The notes under the pieces: model-generated
The model's database searches: none
What the model was told of the DNA's origin: nothing
What the model saw: the letters and a program-made list of their open reading frames with translations, nothing else
Part shown: positions 18,370 through 26,867 of the stretch, piece by piece
Layout of the letters: the number at the start of each line of letters is the position of its first letter
Numbering within the stretch: position 1 is the first letter of the stretch
Source of the DNA: Sutcliffiella deserti
GTDB lineage: Bacteria > Bacillota > Bacilli > Bacillales > Bacillaceae_I
Length of the DNA stretch: 64,000 nt
NCBI RefSeq assembly: GCF_020037475.1
Contig: NZ_JAIQDB010000002.1
Span: 62,001 to 126,000 of the forward strand
Direction of reading: 5' to 3'
Made by a program: the position numbers and the translations under genes

Positions 18370-18933
18370 ATGAAGCAATATCACCTATTCATCGCATTCT
18401 TCCGAGTAGGAATGCTTGGCTATGGCGGGGGACCTGCGAGCATTCCGCTTGTACATAAAGAGGTTGTGGAAAAATACAAGTGGCTATCAGATGACGATTT
18501 TTCGGACATTCTTGCGCTAGCAAACACCCTGCCGGGACCGATTGCCACTAAAATGGCAGGCTATATCGGTTACCGGGTATCCGGGTACACGGGAATGCTC
18601 AATGCAATCGTGGCATCCATTGTTCCAACCATCGTCCTTATGATTATCCTACTTACAACCTTGGCGAGCTTTAAAGACCAGCCGTGGGTTCAGGGAATGA
18701 CAAAAGCAGTAGTGCCGGTGGTCGGGGTGATGCTCGCCGTTCTTACGATGGATTTTGTCTCTAAGTCTAAAAAGGGCTTAGGTTGGACAGCGGCCATTAT
18801 CTTAATTGTCGTCAGTTTTCTTGCCATTGAAATACTTGGAATCCATCCGGGAATCGTCATTGCCATCCTCCTGGCAGCAGCCTTATTAAAAAAAGATAAA
18901 CCGAAAGAACAGCAGGGAGGGGAGCAAGCATGA
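18370..18933 (+). CDS. ywrB: Chromate transporter, first half-size subunit (YwrB-like)
   Basis: A 187-residue membrane protein of the CHR family. The conserved start FRVGMLGYGGGPASIPLV and the motif ANTLPGPIATKMAGYIGYR identify one CHR domain, and about five hydrophobic helices follow. Short CHR proteins work in pairs; in B. subtilis, ywrB and ywrA together give chromate efflux. The stop overlaps the next gene by four bases, so the two are coupled. A GGAG ribosome binding site lies in AAAAAGGAGGCAACACC. Confidence 0.9.
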   Translation: MKQYHLFIAFFRVGMLGYGGGPASIPLVHKEVVEKYKWLSDDDFSDILALANTLPGPIATKMAGYIGYRVSGYTGMLNAIVASIVPTIVLMIILLTTLASFKDQPWVQGMTKAVVPVVGVMLAVLTMDFVSKSKKGLGWTAAIILIVVSFLAIEILGIHPGIVIAILLAAALLKKDKPKEQQGGEQA

Positions 18934-19460
18934 TCTACTGGGAAATTTTCCTTGCCTTTTTCCTGCCTGGCATCCTCGGGTACGGGGGCGGCCCGGCTTC
19001 TATTCCACTTGTGGAGAATGAAGTGGTACACCGCTACGACTGGATGACCATCAGTGAATTTAGTGAAGTACTTGCGCTAGCTAATGCCTTGCCGGGCCCG
19101 ATTGCCACAAAAATGGCAGGCTATATCGGCTACGAACAAGCGGGCATCCTTGGGGCCGCGGTGGGGGTCTTCGCCACCGTCGCACCATCCCTGATTCTCA
19201 TGATCGGACTTATGAGCATCCTGTACAAATTCCGGGACTCACCTAAAGTAAAAAGAATGTCCAACTATGTACGCCCAACCATTGCCTTACTACTAGGCGT
19301 CATGGCATACCGGTTCTTCGCAGAATCCTACGAAGGCTCCGGCGCCATCCAAACCATCCTGATCATCATCGTCAGCTACCTACTACTAGAACGTTGGAAA
19401 GTCCACCCAGCCTACGTAATAGTCGCAGCGCTGGTGTATGGGGCGACGGTACTGAGCTGA
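18930..19460 (+). CDS. ywrA: Chromate transporter, second half-size subunit (YwrA-like)
   Basis: A 176-residue CHR-domain membrane protein, paralogous to its upstream partner. FLPGILGYGGGPASIPLVEN and ANALPGPIATKMAGYIGYE repeat the same signature. Both halves are intact with their own starts, so this is the normal two-gene arrangement rather than a split long ChrA. It starts within the upstream stop (ATGA). Three REP cores follow within 100 bases of the stop. Confidence 0.9.
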   Translation: MIYWEIFLAFFLPGILGYGGGPASIPLVENEVVHRYDWMTISEFSEVLALANALPGPIATKMAGYIGYEQAGILGAAVGVFATVAPSLILMIGLMSILYKFRDSPKVKRMSNYVRPTIALLLGVMAYRFFAESYEGSGAIQTILIIIVSYLLLERWKVHPAYVIVAALVYGATVLS

Positions 19461-19480
19461 ATATAAAGAGCGTCAATAAA

Positions 19481-19561
19481 GGGGCCAGACCCCAAAAGGA
19501 ACAATCTGTAAAAAGGGGCCAGACCCCAAATGGGAGAATCCACCAAAAAGGGCCAGGCCCC
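19481..19561 (+). repeat. Three short REP-core copies in series
   Basis: GGGGCCAGACCCC at 19481-19493 and 19515-19527 and GGGCCAGGCCCC at 19550-19561, spaced about 34 bases apart. They lack the TTCGAC end of the 40-bp form. The third is a perfect-arm variant. They lie between the chromate transporter genes and pcp. Confidence 0.85.
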
Positions 19562-19588
19562 ACCAACACAACAAGGGAGGCACCACCA

Positions 19589-20194
19589 ATGAAGAAGTTA
19601 TTACTAACAGGGTTTGTCCCGTTTCTTGATTTTCCTGTGAATCCGACGGAGGAGATTGTGAAGTCGCTTGATGGGGAGACGATAGGAGAGTACGAGATTA
19701 TTAGTAAGGTGCTGCCGGTCGATTTCACCGAGTCTGAGCGCCAAATCCTTGAGTATTACACCGAGATCCAACCGGATGCTGTTATCTCACTCGGACTTTC
19801 CGCCGGACGCACCCACATCACGCCGGAGCGCATCGCCATCAACTGCAAGGACGGCGCGCCAGACAACAATGGCATCAAATGTGAAGACGAGCCCATCGAC
19901 AAGGAAGGTCCTGACGGCTACTTCTCAACCTTGCCGATCCGCTCCATGGTGAACCACCTGAACGAGAACGGCTTTCCTGCCAAGATCTCCAACACAGCGG
20001 GCACCTACCTTTGCAACAATGTCATGTACGCCATCCTGAACAAAAACAACAAGCAAAACGCGAAAACTCCAATACAAGCCGGCTTCATCCACATCCCAGC
20101 CTCCCATGACCTGGCCATCCAGCTGAAAAACAGCCCAAGCTGGTCACAAAAGGACCTGACCGAAGCCATTCGCCTCACCATCCAGGCACTGTAA
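19589..20194 (+). CDS. pcp: Pyrrolidone-carboxylate peptidase
   Basis: Pcp (family C15) removes N-terminal pyroglutamate from peptides in the cytoplasm. In this 201-residue protein the catalytic triad can be placed: Glu80 in THITPERIAIN, Cys142 in SNTAGTYLCNN and His168 in GFIHIPASHD. The Cys-His distance is two residues longer than in the B. amyloliquefaciens enzyme, from a basic-polar insertion (KNNKQNAKT). The ATG at 19589 follows AAGGGAGG; the reading frame is open further upstream only through the REP copies. It lies next to the gamma-glutamyltransferase-chromate block, though a functional link is not evident. Confidence 0.94.
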   Translation: MKKLLLTGFVPFLDFPVNPTEEIVKSLDGETIGEYEIISKVLPVDFTESERQILEYYTEIQPDAVISLGLSAGRTHITPERIAINCKDGAPDNNGIKCEDEPIDKEGPDGYFSTLPIRSMVNHLNENGFPAKISNTAGTYLCNNVMYAILNKNNKQNAKTPIQAGFIHIPASHDLAIQLKNSPSWSQKDLTEAIRLTIQAL

Positions 20195-20200
20195 GACGCT

Positions 20201-20227
20201 TAATCATTTTCACCATCAGGTCGATAT
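20201..20227 (+). promoter_or_regulatory. Putative sigma-D (flagellar/chemotaxis) promoter for the MCP gene
   Basis: TAAT (20201-20204), 15-base spacer, GTCGATAT (20220-20227). The B. subtilis sigma-D consensus is TAAA-N15-GCCGATAT, so this matches 10 of 12 bases at the right spacing. It lies 158 bases before a chemotaxis receptor gene, the expected kind of target. Confidence 0.6.
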
Positions 20228-20384
20228 AAAGGATAGAAGGACTATTTTCACAAAGAATGTTGCTGTACGGGTCATAACTCCTCCCCCAAAGCAACAACCG
20301 AACTGAAAACAGCCTAAATAAAGACGACCTGAATACGGTGGGAATAAACAAACCCACACGAGCAACAGTCATCTTAGGAGGTAG

Positions 20385-21833
20385 ATGGGTTTGTTAAAGA
20401 TAGAAGAAAGAAATAAATTGATGTTAAAGGTATTTATAATTAGTGCAGTAATTGGGCTCGCTGCGTCATACGATACCCCTGCGACCATTATCAATCTGGT
20501 TGCATCCACCTTGCCTGTCGCACTATTAGTTGCCTACCTTAATTGGAAGAAGCTTTTTCAGGATTATGTAAAATATATCGTCGCACTAGGTGTGAACATC
20601 GTCGGGATCGTCCTGATGTTAAATTCGCAGGCCCTAACCGGTGTCCTTATCATTTTCGCGTCGCTAATCATGCTTTCGATCTACCAGGACTACAAACCTG
20701 TGGTACTTAACGGAGCGGTTTCTATCCTTGTTTTAACCTACCTGGTGCTAACAAATCACACGGTTATCCAAGGGGCCGACTTAACGGTTCTCTATGCATA
20801 CGTCATTGTCAGTCTCGTCGCAGCCATTTTTCAAACAAAACTTGGAGCAAGCATCACTAAGGAAGCAATTGATGAATCAGAGAGAGTTAAAGAAGAGAAG
20901 CAAAAGTCCGATGAAATGGTAGCACAAATCACAAAGACGATCGAGGTTCTGAGCAAATCCGGAACAAACCTTTCTGACAATGCCGCAACCACAGGTAATA
21001 TTTCAAAAGAGCTTGTGATTGCGTTCCAAGAAATTTCATCTGGCGCAGAAAGCACTGCCGACAGCCTATCAGATATCACCGTTGTCATGCAGGATGTAAC
21101 CAAATCAGCTTATGAGGGAATGGAAGAAACGGGTGAAATGGTAGCAGCATCCAACCAAACAAGTGAGGTTGTTAAAAAAGGTAGAATACTATCGGGAAAT
21201 CTAGTAACAGCCATCACGAATATCGACAGGTCGGTGAACGAAACTGTAACCACCCTTGACACAGTTGAACATGAAGGAAATGAAATTAATAAAATTTTGG
21301 CAACCATTGTTGGCATTGCAAAACAGACTAATCTATTATCCTTGAATGCTTCCATAGAAGCGGCAAGAGCAGGGGAGCATGGCAGAGGTTTTGCCATCGT
21401 AGCACAGGAAATTAGAGAATTAGCCCAAAATTCCCATGCCGCATCAGCCGAAATCGAAGGCATCGTCAACCGCATCCAATCTAGCATTCACGAATCAACG
21501 AAAACGGTCACTCAGGTACTTGAAGACGTGACAACTGGGAAAAAAGCAGCAAACGAAGTAGATGAAGCTTTTTATGCTATCAATTCCAACACCGTCTCTG
21601 TTATTGAAAAAGCAGATAAATTACGAGTCTTTAACGACGGATTAAAAGATGCAACCGAAAAAATTCTCAACGAACTAACAACCGTTGCCGCAACAACAGA
21701 AGAAACCTCGGCCGCAGCAGAGGAAGTATTCGCAAGCGTTGAAGTCCAAAACGAACACCTAACCGAAATCGTCACAAACATCAACAACCTAAATGAACTG
21801 ACTGCCAACTTAGAGAAGTTAATAACAAAATAG
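20385..21833 (+). CDS. Methyl-accepting chemotaxis protein with polytopic N-terminus
   Basis: A 482-residue receptor. The first 150 residues hold about six hydrophobic helices with no large external domain and no obvious HAMP domain. The rest is a long coiled-coil signalling domain with the conserved hairpin tip [24 protein letters not shown] (about residues 305-328), followed by [17 protein letters not shown], which binds CheA/CheW. Signals are probably sensed in or near the membrane, but the ligand is unknown. AGGAGGT lies directly before the ATG. It forms its own unit behind a sigma-D-like promoter. Confidence 0.92.
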   Translation: MGLLKIEERNKLMLKVFIISAVIGLAASYDTPATIINLVASTLPVALLVAYLNWKKLFQDYVKYIVALGVNIVGIVLMLNSQALTGVLIIFASLIMLSIYQDYKPVVLNGAVSILVLTYLVLTNHTVIQGADLTVLYAYVIVSLVAAIFQTKLGASITKEAIDESERVKEEKQKSDEMVAQITKTIEVLSKSGTNLSDNAATTGNISKELVIAFQEISSGAESTADSLSDITVVMQDVTKSAYEGMEETGEMVAASNQTSEVVKKGRILSGNLVTAITNIDRSVNETVTTLDTVEHEGNEINKILATIVGIAKQTNLLSLNASIEAARAGEHGRGFAIVAQEIRELAQNSHAASAEIEGIVNRIQSSIHESTKTVTQVLEDVTTGKKAANEVDEAFYAINSNTVSVIEKADKLRVFNDGLKDATEKILNELTTVAATTEETSAAAEEVFASVEVQNEHLTEIVTNINNLNELTANLEKLITK

Positions 21834-21878
21834 CATTCTAGCAAACCGTTATTAAATTTTAAAAGGAGGAATTCTATC

Positions 21879-22706
21879 ATGACTTATTCCATTATCGGAT
21901 TTGATCCAAAAGAAAAAGAGTGGGGAATCGCCGTTCAATCCAAGTTTCTCGGGGTAGGTTCCGTTGTTCCGTGGGCAAAGGCTAATGTCGGGGCCATCGC
22001 GACCCAGTCCTACGCCAACACTGCCTACGGACCAAAAGGCCTTGACCTTCTGGAGCAAGGAAAAACCGCCCAGGAAGTGGTTGACCTTTTAACACAAGAA
22101 GACGAGGACCGTGCCTACCGCCAGCTCGGTGTCATCGATGCAAACGGAAACGCCGCCACCTTCACAGGAGAAAAATGCTACAACTGGGCCGGCGGGCAAA
22201 CAGGCTCCTTCTACGCAGCGCAAGGGAACATCCTTGTAAGTGAAGCAACCGTTCAGGCCATGGGGGAAACCTTTGAATCAGCGGAAGGGACCCTAGCCGA
22301 GCGTCTATTAAAAGCGCTCGCGGCTGGACAAGAGGCAGGAGGGGACAGCAGAGGGCAGCAATCAGCGGCTCTTTATGTGGTAAAAGAAAAAGGGGGCTAC
22401 GCAGGCTTCAACGACCGCTACATCGACCTGCGTGTGGACGAACACCCAGAGCCAATCGAAGAGCTCATCCGAATCTATCACTTGCAGCAGCTCTACTTTG
22501 CACCAACCAAACCGGAAAACATCGTCAAAATCGAAGGCGACATCGAACAGGTCCTAACCGAACAGCTCACAAAACTCGGTTACATGACTGGCGACCTGCA
22601 GGAAGCCCTCACAACCTACATTCACACCGAAAATTTCGAAGGTCGTGAACAGAAAGAAGGCTATATTGACCAAGAAGTCTTCGCATACATGGTTCGGCAA
22701 AAATAG
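21879..22706 (+). CDS. DUF1028 family protein (putative Ntn-hydrolase)
   Basis: A 275-residue protein. Residues 1-200 match the DUF1028 pattern: TYSIIGFDPKEKEWGIAVQS, VPWAKANVGAIATQSYAN, VIDANGNAATFTGEKC and GAGQEAGGDSRGQQSAALYV-like spacing in AAGQEAGGDSRGQQSAALYV. The family has an Ntn-hydrolase-like fold and no established substrate. The last 60 residues form a small helical domain often found at the end of these proteins. AAAGGAGG precedes the ATG. A strong terminator closes the unit. Confidence 0.85.
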   Translation: MTYSIIGFDPKEKEWGIAVQSKFLGVGSVVPWAKANVGAIATQSYANTAYGPKGLDLLEQGKTAQEVVDLLTQEDEDRAYRQLGVIDANGNAATFTGEKCYNWAGGQTGSFYAAQGNILVSEATVQAMGETFESAEGTLAERLLKALAAGQEAGGDSRGQQSAALYVVKEKGGYAGFNDRYIDLRVDEHPEPIEELIRIYHLQQLYFAPTKPENIVKIEGDIEQVLTEQLTKLGYMTGDLQEALTTYIHTENFEGREQKEGYIDQEVFAYMVRQK

Positions 22707-22717
22707 AGTAGAACGGA

Positions 22718-22749
22718 GAAAGCGCCCTGGGTATTGGGGCGCTTTTTTC
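22718..22749 (+). terminator. Rho-independent terminator
   Basis: AAAGCGCCC and GGGGCGCTTT form a GC-rich stem around about 22720-22743 with a T-run after it. Confidence 0.92.
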
Positions 22750-22901
22750 ACTTCACTTCAATCAATCAAAAACACCCCTCACTTTTTTACCCAAAGAAAT
22801 CCTGGCAAACCTGCACCAGTGCAAAAAGCTAAAGTGTACTAACACAGACTCAAGTCCCACTGCATGGCGGGATTTTTAGAACTTTATAGGAAAAAAGAGA
22901 G

Positions 22902-22930
22902 TTGACTTGTCCTTTTACATATCTCATAAT
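22902..22930 (+). promoter_or_regulatory. Sigma-A promoter of the symporter operon
   Basis: TTGACT (22902-22907), 17-base spacer, CATAAT (22925-22930). The following ATTAGAATAAT (inverted repeat ATTA-GAA-TAAT) may be an operator. The same arrangement recurs at 26786-26824, suggesting duplication. The 22750-22901 stretch before it shows nothing else. Confidence 0.75.
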
Positions 22931-23002
22931 ACAAATATTAGAATAATCTAACAATTCTGTAATAACACAGATACAGAAGAAAAGGGGGATCAGCCAAATA
23001 AA

Positions 23003-23016
23003 TTAAAGCGCTTACA
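23003..23016 (+). promoter_or_regulatory. Putative CcpA cre site
   Basis: TTAAAGCGCTTACA matches the catabolite-responsive element consensus TGNAANCGNWWNCA-type at all but one position. It lies about 75 bases after the -10 box and 25 bases before the first gene of the symporter operon, a position used for carbon catabolite repression of acetate/pyruvate-type uptake genes. Confidence 0.6.
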
Positions 23017-23040
23017 ATAAAATTCGAGGTGAAAGCAATC

Positions 23041-23220
23041 ATGTTCTTCTACGTATTCCTAATTATTGTGGGTCTATGCATCTTCTTTGCCATCAAAAAA
23101 CAAAAACCGATCCTGCTATCCGTGCCCGTATTCGCCCTGGCTGCCTACCTTCTCCTAGAAATCGCCCTAGTGCCAGCGCCATTCATCGACACAATCAAAT
23201 TCATCTTCACCCTGCAATAA
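23041..23220 (+). CDS. Small membrane protein leading the symporter operon
   Basis: A 59-residue protein with two hydrophobic helices separated by IKKQKPILLSVP. No family is recognised. The ATG at 23041 follows GAGGTGAAA and is preferred over the in-frame GTG at 23029, which is part of that ribosome binding site. It lies between the promoter-cre region and the DUF4212/SLC5 genes, so it may accompany the transporter. A truncated paralogue of its first residues is found at 26868-26951 behind a similar promoter. Confidence 0.6.
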   Translation: MFFYVFLIIVGLCIFFAIKKQKPILLSVPVFALAAYLLLEIALVPAPFIDTIKFIFTLQ

Positions 23221-23279
23221 TGTCATTTGCAATAACTATTCACATTAATTATTTTATAAATTATTTAATATTTACTTTA

Positions 23280-23319
23280 GGGGCCAGACCCCGACAGGAA
23301 TTTCGTCACAAACGTCGAA
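23280..23319 (-). repeat. 40-bp REP-like element, copy 7 (inverted)
   Basis: Begins GGGGCCAGACCCCGACAGGA and ends GTCGAA, exactly 40 bases, in the same orientation as the two RAYT-adjacent copies. It lies inside the symporter operon between its first small gene and the DUF4212 gene. Confidence 0.88.
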
Positions 23320-23356
23320 ACCCGAGTTCGATTGGATTATATAGGGAGGTTATCAT

Positions 23357-23659
23357 TTGAAGAAAATTGATAAGTCTGTAGCTGATGCATATTTCCGTGA
23401 GAAGACGAAGTATATTTTTATTTATCTTGCGATTTGGCTTGTGGTTTCTTTTGGAGTAGTCCTTTTTGCAGAGTCCTTGCAGTTTACAATCTTTGGCGGA
23501 TTTCCTTTTCATTATTATATGGGCGCCCAAGGCTCGATTATTGTCTTTATCATTTTACTATTTGTGAACGCCAAGGTTAGCGACAAGATTGACCAGAAAT
23601 ACGGCATCGACGAAAAAGCAAACGAGCAGCTCAGCGCAGGTAGAACCCTAGATCACTAG
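23357..23659 (+). CDS. DUF4212 small subunit of sodium:solute symporter
   Basis: A 100-residue protein with two membrane helices and a short soluble C-terminus, starting at TTG with GGGAGGT upstream. The pattern ...AYFREKTKYIFIYLAIWLVVSFG... GGFPFHYYMGAQGSIIVFIILLFVNAK is that of DUF4212, the small partner always found before a particular class of SLC5 transporters. It is presumed to form a two-subunit transporter with the next gene product. An alternative ATG further in would cut into the first conserved region. Confidence 0.9.
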   Translation: MKKIDKSVADAYFREKTKYIFIYLAIWLVVSFGVVLFAESLQFTIFGGFPFHYYMGAQGSIIVFIILLFVNAKVSDKIDQKYGIDEKANEQLSAGRTLDH

Positions 23660-23848
23660 ACCTTCTCAACATTGTAAAACACAACCACACCACAGACTCA
23701 TCCTATGAAAATACAAACAGGGTATAACGTTTCTACCTTGTAACCTCACAACCGAGAATCTCAACTTCAAAAAATCTAAAAGCCGAAATGTTTTTTAACA
23801 AAATAATACGCATGACAAAGGTATCACCACACAAAGGGGGATGTACAG

Positions 23849-25501
23849 TTGGATACACAGTTTATTGTATCGCTTTCATTAATTTTAGTAACCTTTGCGA
23901 TTTATATCGGAATTGCCATCTTCAACAAAGCCCGTCAAACCTCTGACTTCTACGTAGCTGGCAGGGGAGTGCCGCCGGTCTTTAATGGAATGGCCATCGG
24001 TGCCGACTGGATGAGTGCTGCTTCCTTTATCGGGATGGCCGGTACTATCATGCTTCTTGGTTATGATGGACTAGCTTACATAATGGGATGGACCGGAGGC
24101 TACCTGCTTTTGACCTTCCTTTTGGCACCACAGCTTCGAAAATATGGACGCTATACGGTACCGGAGTTTATCGGGGACCGTTTTGATTCCCATACAGCCC
24201 GCGTCATCGCTGCGATATGTACCATCATCATCAGTTTCACCTACTCCATTGGCCAGCTTTCCGGATCTGGAGTAGTAATCGGTCGCCTCCTGGAAGTGGA
24301 TGCTCGAGTGGGAACCATGATCGGTGTGGTCCTTATTGCATTTTACGCTGCATTCGGGGGAATGAAAGGAATCACCTGGACACAGGTAGCGCAGTACATT
24401 ATCCTCATCATTGCCTACCTGATTCCGGTAATCTTCATGTCCCTGCAAATAACGAGCAATCCATTACCTTGGCTATCCTATGGAAACATCATTTCCGAAC
24501 TTGGAGAGCTCGACAGGCAGCTCGGCGTTTCCGAGTACTTTGCGCCATTTACCAACGGAACCAAGTGGCAGTTCCTTGCCCTTATGTTCACCCTGATGGC
24601 CGGAACAGCAGGTCTTCCGCACGTTATCGTCCGCTTCTACACCGTTTCTACTATGAAAGCAGCACGTTGGTCCGGAGCATGGGCCTTACTTTTTATCGGT
24701 CTTTTATATCTATCAGCACCAGCATACGCAGCATTCTCTCGCTTCATCTTAATGAAAAATGTAGCAGGCCAGCCTATTGACCAGCTGCCAGCTTGGACAG
24801 AATCCTGGGTTAATACAGGAAAACTTCAGGTAGCAGACACGAACGGCGACGGAATCCTCCAGTGGAGCGAGCTAATGATCGCCAATGATATCGTCGTAAT
24901 GGCAACACCAGAAATCGCCAACCTTGGTGTATTTATCATCGGACTGGTCGCTGCAGGTGCGATGGCAGCAGCACTTTCAACAGCAGGTGGACTAATGATA
25001 GCAATCTCGTCCTCCTTTGCCCATGACATCTATTACCGCGTCATGCGGCCAAATGCCACGGAAAGCAACCGTCTCTTGGTAGGTAGGATAACCATCGTCA
25101 CGGCAACCATACTCGCGGGACTTGTGGCACTCAACCCGCCAGGAGCCATCACACAAATCGTTGCCTGGGCCTTTGCACTTGCGTCCGGAACCTTCTTCCC
25201 GTCCCTGCTTCTTGGAGTATGGTGGAAGCGGGCGAACGCACCAGGGGTGATTGCAGGAATGCTCGTAGGTCTTACCGTCACGCTTTCCTATATTTTCGCA
25301 GCAAAATACGGCGGCTTCACCGTTCTAGGAATCATCGACACTGGGGCAGGGGTTTTCGGCGCAGTAGCCGCAATGCTGACCATCATCATCGTGTCATTGA
25401 GAACAAAAGCACCATCACAAAAAATTCAGGAGGAAGTCGTCGATCTGCGCTACCCAGAGCAGATGTCCTACAAGGACGGCGACGTTTGGCTGGATAAATA
25501 A
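23849..25501 (+). CDS. SLC5-type sodium:solute symporter, large subunit
   Basis: A 550-residue polytopic membrane protein with about 13 helices, of the sodium:solute symporter family that pairs with DUF4212. Conserved stretches are TSDFYVAGRGVPPVFNGMAI, GADWMSAASFIGMAG, GRYTVPEFIGDRF and GLPHVIVRFYTV. The family includes ActP-like carriers for acetate, pyruvate or other short acids, but the substrate cannot be read from sequence. A cytoplasmic or external loop at about residues 305-350 contains DTNGDGILQWSEL, an EF-hand-like calcium-binding loop. TTG at 23849 follows AAAGGGGGATG. The cre site upstream fits catabolite control. Confidence 0.9.
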   Translation: MDTQFIVSLSLILVTFAIYIGIAIFNKARQTSDFYVAGRGVPPVFNGMAIGADWMSAASFIGMAGTIMLLGYDGLAYIMGWTGGYLLLTFLLAPQLRKYGRYTVPEFIGDRFDSHTARVIAAICTIIISFTYSIGQLSGSGVVIGRLLEVDARVGTMIGVVLIAFYAAFGGMKGITWTQVAQYIILIIAYLIPVIFMSLQITSNPLPWLSYGNIISELGELDRQLGVSEYFAPFTNGTKWQFLALMFTLMAGTAGLPHVIVRFYTVSTMKAARWSGAWALLFIGLLYLSAPAYAAFSRFILMKNVAGQPIDQLPAWTESWVNTGKLQVADTNGDGILQWSELMIANDIVVMATPEIANLGVFIIGLVAAGAMAAALSTAGGLMIAISSSFAHDIYYRVMRPNATESNRLLVGRITIVTATILAGLVALNPPGAITQIVAWAFALASGTFFPSLLLGVWWKRANAPGVIAGMLVGLTVTLSYIFAAKYGGFTVLGIIDTGAGVFGAVAAMLTIIIVSLRTKAPSQKIQEEVVDLRYPEQMSYKDGDVWLDK

Positions 25502-25510
25502 AATCATTTT

Positions 25511-25547
25511 GGGAAATGGGCTGTCTGCCTGTTTCCCTATTTTTTTG
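25511..25547 (+). terminator. Rho-independent terminator of the symporter operon
   Basis: GGGAAA (25511-25516) pairs with TTTCCC (25532-25537), followed after two bases by seven Ts. Confidence 0.8.
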
Positions 25548-25607
25548 TCGTGGCTGCCAAAATACTATAAAGGGGGGAGGATGCGACTCTGGAGTGTGAT
25601 TTTTAGG

Positions 25608-25930
25608 GGCGATGGTCTCAATGTGTGGAATGAGACCCTGGAAGCTATGAATTTTGATGAGCGATGGTCTCAAGGAATGAGACCAAGGGAGGCGTGAAAT
25701 AAGCGGGGCGATGGTCTCAATGCGAGTGAATGAGACCAAGGGAGACGTGAAATATGGGGGGCGATGGTCTCAATGCGAGCGAATGAGACCAAGGGAGGCG
25801 TGAAATATGCGGAGCGATGGTCTCAATATGAGAAATGAGCCCATGGAAGCCGTATAATTGAGTAAGCCGTGGTCTTAATAAAGCAAATGAGACCGCGCCC
25901 CCGGGAATTCCCGAAAGCAAAGGTCTCAAC
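25608..25930 (+). repeat. Tandem array of about 52-bp units with GGTCTCA/TGAGACC hairpins
   Basis: GGTCTC begins at 25614, 25666, 25713, 25766 and 25819, with diverged units at 25871 and 25922 (spacings 52, 47, 53, 53, 52, 51). In each full unit GGTCTCA is followed 8-11 bases later by TGAGACC, giving a 7-bp stem. The linker AAGGGAGGCGTGAAATATG-GGGCGAT is also conserved, most strongly in units 2-4, and the edge units are decayed. The array lies between the symporter terminator and the convergent Pro/Glu-rich gene. No reading frame is kept across units. A 12-base perfect palindrome CGGGAATTCCCG lies at 25902-25913. Confidence 0.9.
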
Positions 25931-25977
25931 AACAAGAACGGGCGCACAAAGCTTGGCGAAGGAGCTAGCGCAACTCC

Positions 25978-26628
25978 CTACATCGCCTCATCCAACGCCT
26001 CCCCAACCTTCATACGCATCTCATCATACAGCTCATTTGCGACAAGCTCCTCATTTTCCAAAAAATAAACCATCTCCGCTAATTCCGGTTTTGATAAAAA
26101 CCCGACGTCCAACACGGTATCTTCTTCATAAAAGAACCTAAGAAGGTCGTGAATCCGGGACGCATGAAGGATAGTAAAAGTAACTTTCCACTCCTTTAAT
26201 GTGTCACTGTGATCAAATACATTTACCTTTTCTGCAACAGGAGCTACCACTATCACTGGTTCCACGATTTCTTCTACCGTAACTCGTTCCGGTTCTACAG
26301 GTGCGGGTGCAGGTCTTGCAGGTGGAGCAGGTTCCTCTACCGGCGGCTCAGGTCTAGGCTCCGGCTCCGGTTTTGGATCAGGCTTCGGCTCTGGCACAGG
26401 GTCCGGCACCGGCACCGGATCCGGCTCTGGCTCTGGTTCCGGCACTGGGTCAGGCTTTGGTTCCGGCTCCGGCTCAGCTGGTGGTGCTTCAGGCGGCTCT
26501 GGCTTTGGTTCCTTTGGAGGCTTCGGATCCTCTTGATTAATAGGGGGAGTGGTAACATTCGCATAGGTAAGATAAGGAGATGCGCATACAAACACTCCTG
26601 CAAGAACAATCAATAGGGCTTTCTTCAT
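25978..26628 (-). CDS. Secreted Pro/Glu/Asp-rich protein of unknown function
   Basis: A 216-residue protein with a clear signal peptide ([23 protein letters not shown]), then about 100 residues of Pro-Glu/Pro-Asp repeats ([20 protein letters not shown]) expected to form a stiff extended spacer. A folded C-terminal domain of about 85 residues (from about [13 protein letters not shown]) follows, in which no family is recognised. The start at 26628 is set by GGGAGG at 26635-26640; a second ATG directly upstream is possible. No LPXTG or other anchor is visible. The opposite-strand frame over the repeats is a shadow of the low-complexity DNA. Confidence 0.8.
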   Translation of the reverse strand: MKKALLIVLAGVFVCASPYLTYANVTTPPINQEDPKPPKEPKPEPPEAPPAEPEPEPKPDPVPEPEPEPDPVPVPDPVPEPKPDPKPEPEPRPEPPVEEPAPPARPAPAPVEPERVTVEEIVEPVIVVAPVAEKVNVFDHSDTLKEWKVTFTILHASRIHDLLRFFYEEDTVLDVGFLSKPELAEMVYFLENEELVANELYDEMRMKVGEALDEAM

Positions 26629-26785
26629 CATAAACCTCCCGTAACCTTTGGTATGTAGAATTATATCCTTCATTATAGCGGATAAGCTTCCCATATTTGC
26701 AGATTATTTCAAAAAAACTCCCAATTTTATCAATCCAGAAAATTTACTCGTGAAAAACTTGTAGAAATTACAAAGAAAATGAAAG

Positions 26786-26814
26786 TTGACTTGAGCCAGT
26801 CTATGTCTCATAAT
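26786..26814 (+). promoter_or_regulatory. Duplicated sigma-A promoter, copy of the symporter promoter
   Basis: TTGACT (26786-26791), 17-base spacer, CATAAT (26809-26814), followed by TATTAGAATAAT. The first bases (GTTGACTTG), the TCTCATAAT block and the ATTAGAATAAT block are all shared in order with 22901-22947. Confidence 0.7.
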
Positions 26815-26867
26815 TTAACTATTAGAATAATTTGCACAATAATGGTTACCATACGTGGGACCTCAAC

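Noticed and set aside
18370..19460. A frameshifted single ChrA gene
   Set aside because: Both halves have complete CHR domains, own starts and an ATGA overlap, matching the known two-gene YwrB/YwrA type.
25608..25930. CRISPR-like array
   Set aside because: The spacing is regular, but the parts between the palindromes are as conserved as the palindromes and no cas genes are near. It is a simple tandem repeat.
26209..26616. 135-codon Arg/Trp-rich frame opposite the Pro/Glu-rich gene
   Set aside because: It is the mirror of the low-complexity Pro-Glu repeat and has no ribosome binding site; the minus-strand gene has a signal peptide and a good start.
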